Of a stretch of DNA of 64,000 nucleotides, positions 47,069 through 57,002 are shown in pieces. The number at the start of each line of letters is the position of its first letter. Position 1 is the stretch's first letter. Below the pieces are notes generated by a model. That model was not told where the DNA came from. It did not search any database and saw only the letters and a list, made by a program, of their open reading frames with translations. The stretch is from Trissonchulus latispiculum (taxonomy: Eukaryota > Nematoda > Enoplea > Enoplida > Ironidae), in assembly GCA_030248195.1 (NCBI GenBank), contig JASAND010016332.1, forward strand, positions 62,001 to 126,000, read 5' to 3'. The translations under genes were made by a program, and so were the position numbers.

Positions 47069-48949
47069 TAGCCCGTGTACATCCCTTTATTGGAGGCAAT
47101 GTAAAACACAAATTCTCACCCATTCTTACCCCTTCCATGACCATATACTCTTCAAAATATTCTGTTGGGATTTCTTTTGAGGCGTTTTGTCAGCATGTAG
47201 TTTGAATCCTTAATTTGCAGTACAATTATTATATACAATTGCCATTGTCAACATCTTCCAGAACTGTTTCGTCTCATGCTGTAATAGTACGAATACTTTT
47301 AATTCCACTTTCTTCAAACATTTCAAGCAATGTTTCTTGAGGTACGGAGTTATATTGCATTTGATTGCTTTCTACTGTTTGTTACGTGCCTGTTATCTTC
47401 GTCTATTTCTTGTTTTCATCCATTAATTCTGTGGCTGTTATCGTTCTGCGGGTTGTTGTTTTGGCTTTTTCTTTTTCTGCTATAATACGTCCACGTACTT
47501 GTAGTTTTGAATTTCTGTTCAATGTTGTTAAGCCGCTCTGCTGTTTGATCATAAACTTCTTTGTTTTCTTTCGGAATTGAGGCAAATAGATGATGTTAAA
47601 TCTAAAATTTATAGATTACTTTATGGTTACTATTTATTGTAGCTGCACCTTTCCATCTTTTTGTAAGCTTGTGTTTTATAAAGAACAGTGCTTAGATTAT
47701 CCAGTTAAACCTTCGATAATTTATTTTTATCCTAAGCGTCGTAAGTAGTATATGGTGCACATTTCGGGCCGCACTCCGCGGAGTGAATGACCTTTGGACT
47801 TTTCATCTGCCATACATTGTTCCTTTAATTGCCTTCCACGATCCCATTCTCATCATTCATTTTTTGTCTTTCCGTCCCTCTGCGTTCTTCCCAAGAGACT
47901 TGGAACCCGGCGTCAGCCCAGTACCGGACTTTTACCTACCTAAAATCTAACGTACCTACCTAGTTAATCTATGCACTACCTAATCTATTAACAGTACCTA
48001 ACTATCTAATTATGTACACTACTAAGCCCGGTCCATCACCATCTAATGTTTTTATATTTTATATGATACAATAAGTATACACAACAAATGTGTGCACTAT
48101 ACGTGCACACATTTGTAAATCACTAAATGTGCACTATACACAGTAGTCCTTAAGAGGACTGTTGGGATAAAATAAGTACTCACTCTATCTTCCAACACCT
48201 TTCTTTTGGGATACAGATAGGGAAGGGCGTCCTTAGTTTGAAAAACTGTATGTAACATTTCGTTATCTATAGTCCTAATTCCCCGATTTTCCCCAGATTT
48301 GGTGTTGCCCGTTTCCAAAACTGCTTTGAAATCTTCAGGAGTGTGGCTATTTAGGGCCTTGCTTACTCCTTTATGGGAGACTTTGTTTTTCTTTCCCCAA
48401 GTTAGATAAGTTTTACTACAATGTGCTATTATGCCATCACCGGTCCATTCCTCTTTAAATAACCCGGACATTCGTTTTTGGCTAGGGTCTAGGACAAAGA
48501 AATCTTTAACTGCCTCATCCCAATGGTTTTCATTTATAATAGGGACACAATCACTTAAATTTTTGGAAGATCAGGCAGAATAGAGGGAGTCTGTGTCCAT
48601 TTGACAAAGCTGGAAGGTTTCGTACCACAAATTGGGTTTCAGGCAGTCAAAATAAAATTCTAGCATTCTAAGTTTGGCGTATTGGTATACGAAGAACCCC
48701 ACTAATTTAGGAAGTCGGAAAATGTTTGATTTAGCAGGCTGAACCTCGTAGATCCCATTGGCCAGATCCTTTAATCGCCTGAATCTCCACCCGTTAACTT
48801 CCCTACTAGCTCCAGACCTTTGGCAAAACTTAACGCCCATGTGCTTTTCTAGATTTGTGATGGTTCGGCCAGTAAGTAAGAATTTCCCAATGGTTTGAAC
48901 ATTTCACCATTGAGTGCTAAATCAGGATCGGAATCGGCTGCTGATCGAT
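47069..48949. repeat. Left arm of a 1.88-kb near-identical inverted repeat
   Basis: This arm is the reverse complement of 58481-60361, with positions always summing to 107430. Every stretch I compared was identical, and the mirrored reading frames have identical translations, so no indel has occurred. It covers 675 bp outside the Polinton, the whole left terminal repeat and the C-terminal half of polB copy A. The right partner lies inside the Polinton. Confidence 0.9.
47744..48135. repeat. Left terminal inverted repeat
   Basis: Matches the right terminus (61912-62312) in reverse complement with scattered differences and a few indels. Shared blocks include GAGTGAATGACC, TAATCTATTAACAGTACCTA and GTCCTTAAGAGGACT. 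The match continues into polB, so the duplicated end sequence totals well over 1 kb. Confidence 0.8.
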
Positions 48950-49285
48950 CGAGCTAATATCTAATATCTAATATCCTTGATCGATCGAGCTAATATCTAA
49001 TATCTAATATCCTTGCTAATATTTTTAAATATAGGGTCATTTCGGCAAAATGTTCTTTCTTGTCTTTAGGCACTTCAATGTCTACCTCAACTAGCCCAAA
49101 GAGTCTATTGGCTTGAATTTGGTGATCATTTGAGCGAACGTAAGGACTGATTTTTTTCTTAGGAAGGTTGAAATATTCGTCCATAAACTCTTGCATATCT
49201 GTGGAGTCAGTTAATCTTTGTAAAATTCGCATTCCCACTTTTCAATCAAATCGAAACCGCCATCTTTAATTGCCTGGGAGACCCG
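48097..49285 (-). pseudogene. Protein-primed DNA polymerase B, copy A (C-terminal part)
   Basis: The protein copies Polinton DNA from a protein primer. Visible from N to C: KWEC (49245-49255 region), LVEVDIEVPKDK, the run YQYAKLRMLEFY, the catalytic palm motif MDTDS at about 48585-48600, SGLFKEEWTGDGIIAHCSKTY and a PKRKVLED end. Breaks are a stop within the first segment, a deletion near 48950-49010 that removes about 250 bp still present in copy B, and an in-frame TGA at 48571-48573 just after the motif. The natural C-terminus was lost by a 30-bp deletion, so the frame runs on to 48097. Confidence 0.85.
48943..49020. repeat. Duplicated 39-bp scar at the polB deletion
   Basis: GATCGATCGAGCTAATATC followed by TAATATCTAATATCCTT occurs twice in tandem, exactly where copy A lacks polymerase sequence present in copies B and C. 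It looks like a repair scar. Confidence 0.7.
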
Positions 49286-49299
49286 TTCTGTTCAGATTT

Positions 49300-49481
49300 A
49301 GAATTCAGAATCAGTATTTGGGATCCGTATATCGATTCGAAATACTAGTAGCTCATTTTTCTCGGAGCGTATACCACAAACTCACACCTTTTCATTCCTG
49401 AGAGGCCCATCATTCCCATACTTTGATCAAAATATTTATGCCTTCTTTTCAAAACAAGTTTGTTACCTTCAGCAAGAGTAC

Positions 49482-49521
<40 letters not shown>

Positions 49522-50110
49522 GCCACTAAGCAAGCTCTATGTTATCAGAGCAAAAACTATGCTCTGCACGCTAACGGCCCACCCCACCCCCCCCCGCAAA
49601 TCAGACCCTAGTGACCCCCGCCGCAAATCAGTACCTAGTCGAAACGGGGGTACGCTCACTCGCTCTATGTTTATGTGTTTAAGCTCGAAAACACAAGCAG
49701 TGCGTGTGCGAATTTTGTGCCTGCTTCGAGCTTTAGAACATAAACATAGCGCTCAAAATTCTTTGAAGTGAAGGGTCTAATTTGCGGGGGATGGACCGTT
49801 AGCGAGCAGGGCATAGTTTTTGCTCTGATAACATAGAGTGTGCCTAGTGGCACACTCTTACATTATGTACTCTTGCCTTCAGCAACTAAATAATATCCTT
49901 TCCTTTGAAAAACTCAGAAAAGGAACGAGGTCTAGGGCTAAGATCGTAAATAGTTTTAATTTTCAAAAGCCACGGGTCAGGGTTGTTTTCCTCGTACACA
50001 ATAACTTCGGGACTACCACCTAACCAGTCAAGCTTTGGAGGAACGCAAAAACCTAATGGGAACACTCGAACTGTATATTTCATATGACGAATATATGCCT
50101 GCCTTCCGTC
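49300..50110 (-). pseudogene. YqaJ/lambda-exonuclease-like nuclease, split by a MITE
   Basis: Family members are 5'-3' exonucleases or recombinases used by phages, large DNA viruses and some mobile elements. Upstream of the insertion are KLDWLGGSPEVIVYEE and WLLKIKTI, matching the family's ASPDG and LLEIKCP catalytic strands. After the insertion come LVAEGNKLVLKRRHKYFDQ, MMGLSGMKRCEFVVYAPRK, matching the KxxHxYYxQ and CDFVVYTP strands. The acidic residues of both catalytic motifs are altered (SPD to SPE, EIK to KIK), a frameshift lies near 49900 and a stop follows the last strand, so it is inactive. The MITE at 49473-49875 sits inside the domain. Its C-terminus is fused directly to polB copy A. 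Confidence 0.6.
49473..49875. mobile_element. MITE family 'CAAGAGT', copy 3 (403 bp)
   Basis: Ends are CAAGAGTACATAAT and ATTATGTACTCTTG, with an exact 7-bp TSD CCTTCAG (49466-49472 and 49876-49882). An (AAT)n expansion follows the left end. The arms carry the same GCTCTGCACGCTAACGGCC block and CCCCCC/GGGG runs as copy 1. Taking out the element plus one TSD leaves the nuclease frame continuous across the site. Confidence 0.9.
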
Positions 50111-50231
50111 CTTCTCGTGCCGGAGCCCGTAGAGGCAAGCTGGAATTTTTTCTTCTGTGGATTGTTTATTCTTTCAGCAAGATTTTTGACAGCTTTATCA
50201 GCTTTAACCATAAGCACTTCACCAAATTTTG

Positions 50232-51571
50232 AACTAAAGTCTGACCAAAAAATGTAGGGAGCGAAATTGTTTTGTTTATACTGAATTACCGGTACATTTT
50301 TGCTGCAGCAATGTATATATTTTCTGAACCGTCATGGCATGAACTTTCTTTTGGTAGAAAAAATTTTAAAAAATTCAAATTCATCAAAAGAAGCCGACTT
50401 TTAAGTTTTGAAAGATCAGTAGAAGCCAGGAACTAGCCGTTGGGTGGAAAATTAGCCCATATTTAAACATTTAGAATCCCGAATATGAGCTGATTTCATC
50501 AAAAATTGCGTTAGTTATTCAATTTTTTCGGTTTTCAAAATCCCTTGATCTTTGCCGCTTTTCCAACTTTGACTAGCCATTACTCGCGACTCACTCAATG
50601 CAAAACTTTTTAAATTGGATTTTCAGGACCGCTTGCGTGTCAGCTTTCATGTGATATATGTGGTTTTTCAAAATTTGAAAATCGATTTTGTCGAAAAATA
50701 CCACTTTTTGACCCAAAATTTCGACATTGCGAATCCAGCAAAAGTGGGTAAAAATAACATTATCATAGAGTTTAATCTGAGCTGAATCCAACGATATAAA
50801 GTTTTCGTGGCTACGACTTATATTGCATCCGCAACGAATTTTAAAACATTTCGCTTTTTAGCCTGTTTTTGGCTAGTTTACACTATTTGCGGCAAATCAA
50901 TGCACAATATAGCACAACTTGTCAGAAATCAGCTGAAATAGGAAATTGTTTAAAAATTCGTTGCTGGGGCAATTTAAGCAGTAGCCACAAAAACGTTATA
51001 TCGTTAGATACAGCTTAGATTAGGCTTTATGATAATGTTATTTTTACCCACTTTTGCTGGATTTGCATTGTCGCAATTTTGGGTCAAAAAGTGGTATTTT
51101 TCGAAAAAATCGATTTTCAAATTTTGAAAAACCACATATATCACATGAAAGCTGACACGTAAGCGGTCCTGAAAACCAATTAAAAAATTTTTGCATTGAG
51201 TGAATCGCGAGTAATGGCCAGTCAAAGTGGTAAAGCGGCAAAGATCAAAGGATTTTGAAAATTGAAAAAATTGAACAACTATCGCAATTTTTGACGAAAT
51301 CAGCTGATATTCGGGATTCAATATGTCTGGGACATGGGCTAATTTTCCGCCGAACGACTAGTTCCTGGTTTCTACTGATCTTTCAAAACTTAAAAAATCG
51401 GCTTCTTTTGATGAATTTTAATTTTTAAAAAAATTTTTTCAACCAAAAGAAAGTACATGCCATGACGGTTCAGAAAATATATACATTGCTGCAGCAAAAA
51501 TGTACCGGTAGTTCAGTATAAACAAAACAATTTCGCTCCCTACATTTTTTGGTCTGGTCAGACTTTAGTAT
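50232..51571. repeat. Long palindrome (1.34 kb)
   Basis: Two arms of about 660 bp, some 85-90% identical, meet near 50893 with almost no spacer. The outer edge is ACTAAAGTCTGACC at both ends; shared inner blocks include AATGTAGGGAGCGAAATTG, GCTGCAGCAATGTATATA, GCGGTCCTGAAAA and TTTGCGGCAAATCAATGC. A one-arm relative lies at 45335-45530. It separates the nuclease from the minus-strand frames upstream. No TSD is evident. Open frames in the arms mirror each other. Confidence 0.8.
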
Positions 51572-51908
51572 AATTCTTCCTTTTCTGTAATTAAACCAGT
51601 TTTTGTTTTCACTCTGACCCAAAGTGGAGAAAAAGACTTCTACATCAGTTACTGCCGACATTTGAGAAACCAGGATTTTTTGTGACCACAATATTTACAA
51701 TTACTTTTTCATGCTCGTCCAGCCGTTTGTTTCTTTCCTTTCTTATCTCTTCCTGTTTAGGAGTTAAAGCAATTATATATTTGTTTATTGGAAAATTTCT
51801 TCGGCAGGGTAGTAACTTCTTTATAAAATGTAAGAAATGCGTCGATACTATTAAAGAGCTTGCCGCGAAAATAAATCATTATCGTTTCTGTCTTTTATGT
51901 TTTCTGTT

Positions 51909-52268
51909 TTATTGATTTCCTCTGCGCAACAATTTTCCAGCCTCGATTCTTATAGAATTCCATTTTAGAAATCGCTGCCACCAAGAAGTCCTTTCTTTGA
52001 TAATATCCCAAATCCATTTCAACTGCTGGTCTGCTTCTGTAGGTGATAAACGCTTCAATCCGATAATACGACCGTTATCATAGTTTGTTTCCCAAAAATC
52101 TATCAAAACGTCTGAATCCAAAACGGCCAAACAGGGATCTCCGAAACAATCAGGATAATCGAAATTTGTAGATTTACCATCCTCAAGTGCTAAAGTTAAG
52201 AAATCTCTTTTACTCTTAGCAAATATCTCAATTTCCGTGTAAGTCCCAAATCTGCACCACCAGTACAT
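51909..52268 (-). CDS. Unrecognised Polinton-internal protein
   Basis: A 119-codon frame with good composition: TEIEIFAKSKRDFLTLALE, NFDYPDCFGDPCLAVLDSDV, DFWETNYDNGRIIGL, then a Trp-rich helix (LKWIWDIIKERTSWWQRF). It starts at an ATG and ends in TGA. It lies on the same strand and in line with the integrase and polB copy A, so it may be a Polinton gene, but I cannot assign it. A basic stretch in other frames downstream (51700-51900) may be its decayed continuation. Confidence 0.4.
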   Translation of the reverse strand: MYWWCRFGTYTEIEIFAKSKRDFLTLALEDGKSTNFDYPDCFGDPCLAVLDSDVLIDFWETNYDNGRIIGLKRLSPTEADQQLKWIWDIIKERTSWWQRFLKWNSIRIEAGKLLRRGNQ

Positions 52269-52752
52269 TGTTATAAGTCACTCACACAAACACCGACCGT
52301 TCGCGACGACAGACTAAGTCAAACTGAGGATCTACCAACATTTTTACCCGTTTGTATAGACTTTGAGTTAGCTTATAGTTGCCTGGCTTGTAAAATAGTT
52401 TGACAGTTCATAATTGTTATGGACGGCTTATATTCGATTTGTTTATGTCTCCACCCCTCTGCGATTTTACCGGTATACCGGAAGGGCTTGTGAACCTTCT
52501 GAGCTTTCGCCCTGGCCGCATTAATGGTTTTTAGTTTTTTTAATTTTTTGTGGTTTCGTAGTTTTATAATTTTTTTGTGGTTTTATAGTTTAAGGTTTTG
52601 GTTCCCACACAAACTATATACATTATGTACAGGTGGTTTTTACCCCTTGGGGAGCCCTGAAGAGGACTGTTGGGATATATACGCTCAGAACGTCATAGTT
52701 ATGACTGAAATATATTTCGGCCCAGTCAATATTGAGAGTATACCAACAAGGT

Positions 52753-53410
52753 TCAGAAGCGATAAATGGTAAGATTTGTTTTCTGACAGAAGGATATTCG
52801 TAGTTTGTTAATCATTGCTTCATTCAGACAGATCCCTTTTGGGAAACATATTTCCAGAATCGTAACAGCCAGAATGAGACTAATTATAATAACAGCAACG
52901 AAAACTATTTTGTCATCTACAGGATCACCATCTCTCTGCATGGGATTGTGGTAACAGCCTAACATCATCCAGAGGTTTTTGCTCAACTTAACTGTATTGG
53001 GGAAGGTCCTTGGAACTGAAAACATTACTCTGTGCCTGTAACCATCGAATCTAAATTTAATTGGTGCTCTCTCGCCTGTGGCGGGGTGTTCCATATTAAG
53101 TATAGTGAAATTAATTGCATGGCATAGATCGTCCACTGTTTAGTAGTGTGGTTTAGGTAGGAGTTTAACCATTGAGGTCTTGTCAGGAAACTTAAAAGAG
53201 ACAGCCGAGTTATAGCTGCGGAAAGATTTCCCCCACGTCACTGGATACATCATTTCTACGGGAGCCAACTTCTCACTCGTCCTGTAGTTTAATTCTATGA
53301 GGGAGTTTAACCCGATAGTTGTTCAGAGTTTGTTTCGAAGTCCACCGTGTTACTTGGGAGGAACATATAGAAATCCGTCTTCTTCAGATATCCAACTATT
53401 AAATTTTTCT
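52753..53410 (-). pseudogene. Polinton-associated FYVTLPSN-type protein, broken
   Basis: The family is a conserved Polinton/Maverick protein of unknown, probably virion-related function. It opens with an FYVTLPSN motif and a WEV..EI.YP.TW block. Here DFYMFLPSN lies near 53350-53375. NYRVKLPHRIKLQDE lies in another frame near 53270-53320, VEMMYPVTWGKSF near 53225-53260, then a clean frame with TVDDLCHAINFTI and a long C-terminal part (52753-53136). At least two frameshifts and several stops break it. Confidence 0.65.
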
Positions 53411-53454
53411 GGATAGCCTCGCCACTTCACAAAATACTTTTTTCCTGCCCCTTT

Positions 53455-54345
53455 TCAAGTTTTTATTACCTTTTCGACCAAATAAGACTCTGGCTTATCT
53501 ACTTTTTGCAATTCCTCGGGATAGAATAGATCCTGTATTGGCTCTTCGACTAAGACTTCAAGTTCATACATTCCGCTTGGGTGAACCGACTTTATTTTGA
53601 AAAGTTCCTCGGACCAAGTTGGTAGATGTATATTCGAACCCCGAACGATATATTCGAACGATATCATCTATTTTAAACTGCTTTTTCAACTTAGAATACC
53701 TACCAAGAAAGATCTCTCTTACCTTCTCCTTATTCTCTTGTTTAGAACCCTCAGTTGGAGTCATTTTAATTGTACGATGCTTTGAATTGTTGTAACCACT
53801 CGAAACTCTGGAGAACGTCTAGGTACCTGTAGCTTCTTGTCCGCGTAAAGTACTTCCATATTTTTGTCTTCAGTGTTCTGTTAAAACGCTCTACAATGCT
53901 ACACTTTATGTCGGGGTTATTGCAGGTGTAGTAGCCAATGTCCTTTGATTTTAGCAATTCTTGAAACTCTTTTCCTCTATCACTTAATACCATCTGGGGT
54001 TTTCTGCCTGGAGCCAGAATGTTTTCAAAAGCCGCAGTGATATGTGCCCCCGGCTTGCTTTTCACCGGCTCTGCCTAAGCGAACTTGTTGAAGCCGGCAA
54101 TGCAGGTGAGTAGAAAGTGGTAGTCATCGTTTTGGTCAGCCATATTTGCCATCTGCCATTGTTCATCAATATCATGGAATATGTAGCTAAGGTGGTTATA
54201 CTTTCGCTTTATGGATTTGTGAACAGAGTAGGTATACTGCTTGCTGAGTCACCCCTGACCTGTTGGGAAACCCCTGCTGCTTTTACCAAAGAATTTATCC
54301 CAAAAAATGCCGGGGGTTGGGTGGGATCGTAACATAATTTGGATA
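53455..54345 (-). pseudogene. Polinton integrase (rve/DDE), broken
   Basis: This retroviral-type integrase would insert the element and create the 6-bp TSD. The N-terminal part reads CYDPTQPPAFFGINSL, followed after a frameshift by KQYTYSVHKSIKRKYNH. The core has DIDEQWQM, LLTCIAGFNKFA, a stop, then GRKPQMVLSDRGKEF (second catalytic Asp) and SIVERFNRTLKTKIWKYF (catalytic Glu). The first catalytic Asp position reads as Asn. After the core the frame shifts again into a C-terminal SH3/chromo-like part (FKIKSVHPSGMYELEV, FYPEELQKV). Three breaks and one changed catalytic residue make it inactive. Confidence 0.85.
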
Positions 54346-54515
54346 GAAGGCCTTCCATTTTATTTTTGCCAGTGCTTTACTGAAGTTAAAATGTTTCTCT
54401 TTGCTTTTTGTTTTGTTGTTTGCACCCGTTATACGTTTCGGTTTTTGTTTTGTTTTGTTTGTCGTTCCAAATTGAAGTCTCTGCCTCACTTTTCGTATGC
54501 GCTCTACCGTGTCTG

Positions 54516-54740
54516 TTATTGAAGGAGTGCCTTTATGGCTTCCCAACGTTGACGATCGCAGATAAACTCCCTATGAATATTACTTTCCCTTAGAGCCTCA
54601 GCAAACAATTCCCAACCTTTTGTTTTACGGTTGCGCACAAAGTCGTGGATTAGGTCGAAGATTCTAGAACCCGGCCCAGATTTACCTTTATATTCAATTT
54701 CCCCTTTCTCGTTTACTTTTTCGTCTGTCAAAAGAATTTG
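54516..54740 (-). pseudogene. C-terminus of a conserved Polinton-associated protein
   Basis: About 72 codons: an IEYKGKSGPGSRIFDLIHDF block, VRNRKTKGWELFAEAL and a DRQRWEAI end. It matches, from memory of the family pattern, the C-terminus of a Polinton-linked protein often found beside the integrase and the FYVTLPSN gene (G-S-x-I-x-D-L, then K-G-W-x-x-F). The N-terminal two thirds are missing or lie in DNA now occupied by GC-rich tandem repeats at 54775-55062. Role unknown. Confidence 0.45.
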
Positions 54741-54774
54741 ATAACGGCGTGTAGACAGAAGTCACAGGAGTACG

Positions 54775-55062
54775 GCCACCCAGTTCCCTAGGTGGTTACT
54801 GGTCCCGGATTGTGTGCTGCACAGCTGTGACTTGGCCTACCCAGTTCCCTAGGTGGTCACAGGTCCCGGGCTTTGTGCTGACCAGATGTGACTTGAGCCA
54901 CCCACATCGGACTTTGGCTAGTTGCGTGTAACTTGGCTACAGGGATCGGACTTTGGCCGCCCGGTCCAGACTATGGCCGCCCGGTCCGGACTTTGGCCGA
55001 CCGGTCCGGAAGTTGGCCGCCCGGTCCGGGCTTTGGCCGCCCGGTCCGGAATTTGCTACTGG
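54775..55062. repeat. GC-rich tandem repeats, 61-bp and 20-bp units
   Basis: Two units of about 61 bp start CCCAGTTCCCTAGGTGG (54779 and 54840 regions). They are followed by about five units of the 20-mer GGACTTTGGCCGCCCGGTCC (54948-55050). The 20-bp unit is not a multiple of three, so open frames over it are not evidence of coding. The composition stands out from the AT-rich surroundings. Confidence 0.8.
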
Positions 55063-55069
55063 TATCGGA

Positions 55070-55920
55070 CAGTGGCTGCCGGAAAGGACTTGGTCCATTG
55101 GGATCGGACTCTGTCAGCCCGAATCGGATTGGTCCACCTGGGATTTGGTGTGCACTGCTATGCATTTTTACATAATGCTGTGCACTTTACTGATACTGCG
55201 ATCTTTGACTTAAACTTATTGGCAAAACTTAATAGACTGCACGTTTTGGTCAGTAAGCGAAACCTTATTAGTTGTACTCTTCCTCTTATTTCGACAATCG
55301 TTAAGACGGCAATTCCAAGATAAGCTTGCAAAATTGTTCTATTGTTATATTCAAATCTAGCTCAGAAATAGCTGCTTATTATGACCCCAACTCAACTCCT
55401 GCTTTAATGCCGGCTATCCAGTGAGGCATCAAGCGTTTCTGAATCTTTCGTATTGCCGGAGAAAAAACTCCGTCACTGGTTTTTTTACCCGCCAAGGCGG
55501 AGAAAAAACCACCTGCGGGAAAAACATCACAGTACTAAAAATGACCCATGTTAGTCAGCTGAGCTATATTTAAAGGCTGCTTTTACATTTTCGACCATTC
55601 TATGCAGGTGAATGGATGCTTAAGATCACTACAAATGCGATCCACTAACATCGATCTTGAAAAATCGTTCAGTTTCTTATTAACAAACTTACAAGATCTT
55701 AATATTGTACCCTATTCTGGATACTTCTAGATGGATCTGGACACTTAAGCTTCGGTGCTTTGATGCTTTCTTCTTCTGCTTGACCTGCGTGATACATTCT
55801 TAACAGGCGGTAGGTACACCGTCTTATCATTCCCAGTTTCTCTGTCTGTTATTCTTATTCTGTTAGTTTCGTACAACTGAAATCAGTTTCCTTGCTGCAA
55901 AGTCATTACTGACCTTTCTA
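55070..55920. other. No gene seen within the Polinton
   Basis: No recognisable Polinton gene is left in this part. A weak inverted GCGGA/AAAAAACC motif lies near 55490. Confidence 0.3.
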
Positions 55921-55930
55921 CCTATACAAT

Positions 55931-56111
55931 ATGCCCAAGTTGACGCGACAAGAAATGCTTTATAATGATATTTACCCAACGAAAACGTCAACTCCGCAAG
56001 TTTTGTATAAAATCTTATTTTCTCAACTGTTTAAGGATTCAGTTCTGAATATTGAATCAGTATTGCATTGTAAGTTTTCTCTTATTTGTTGTAACTGCAT
56101 AGCGTCCACTA

Positions 56112-56165
<54 letters not shown>

Positions 56166-56936
56166 TACGTATGATATGAAATTTCAGTACTGGCTATGAC
56201 TATTTTAGTCTCCGTAGTACTTGGTACGGACAAACCCCATTAATTTTGGTAATATAAACTAAGTGATAGACTAATTAAATCTGATTGAATCTAATTGATA
56301 AGCTAATTGAACAATGTTAACTCAGACTGTACGTAAGCGACAGACGCTTAATTTGTACTTTTAGTTTTACTAGTGATAACATAACTAAATTGTTGTTCAA
56401 AATATGCTGTATATTTCTTGCAGAACCAAAGAGTGTCTGGCTCCACCAACTTCCCCAGAGCTGTCACCAATTCTTCCTGCCAAAAATGCAGTCTGGAAGC
56501 AAAGTCTCTCAGGCACCAACGAAGGCGTGTCTTTGGATGATAACGATGATAAAACTCTGACAAAAGAATTGGATCCGAATCAGACAGATAAAATAACAAC
56601 GCAGACATCACCCATCTTGTAAGCCATTTGATAGAGAATGAAGTCTTACTTTACTAGTTTTTACCTACTGCACATAAACCTGTAAATAATTTAATATGGG
56701 CTTACGTTTTACAGTTTAAATAAAATGTAGCAACTCTGATCAATTTAATATAACTATAATTACTTTCTTTTCTAGGACTAAAGATGTCGGGACTTCGGTT
56801 GATACAACCATATGGGATATGTGACCGCTGGTTGTAAAGGTTTTGGAAATTCAAGGTCCGAAGTGCTCGAAGTGCGGAAAAACTGGACATAAACACTTTT
56901 CGGGGCCAAAGATTCGGTTGTCCAGTAGCAGCTGAC
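55931..56936 (+). other. Possible decayed multi-exon gene with zinc-knuckle motif
   Basis: Three gene-like segments lie between plausible splice sites. The first is 55931-56075 (MPKLTRQEMLYNDIYP) before GTAAGTT; the second, about 56424-56620, follows TTCTTGCAG and precedes GTAAGCC; the third follows TTTTCTAG near 56776 and contains CSKCGKTGHKH, a zinc-knuckle-like start. The first two do not join in a common frame (joining yields an immediate stop), so this is either decayed or wrongly parsed. The first intron would contain a (TA)n tract at 56113-56162. Confidence 0.25.
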
Positions 56937-57002
56937 GAGTAAGAGTTTTTAACTTCATTGGGTTGTCATTTAGTCCATTTCCTTCAAGCAGTATGTGCAC
57001 GT

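Noticed and set aside
49345..49533. Minus-strand frame starting with a long Leu run
   Set aside because: The Leu run is the (AAT)n expansion of MITE copy 3 read in one frame; only the part beyond the MITE is nuclease.
50591..51321. 65- to 105-codon minus-strand frames, with a relative at 45323-45649
   Set aside because: The similarity follows from the palindrome arms at DNA level; the mirror strand is equally conserved, so no protein-level constraint is shown.
54922..55323. 133-codon plus-strand frame
   Set aside because: It runs over the 20-bp GC minisatellite, where several frames are open by composition; no motif and no conservation of frame.
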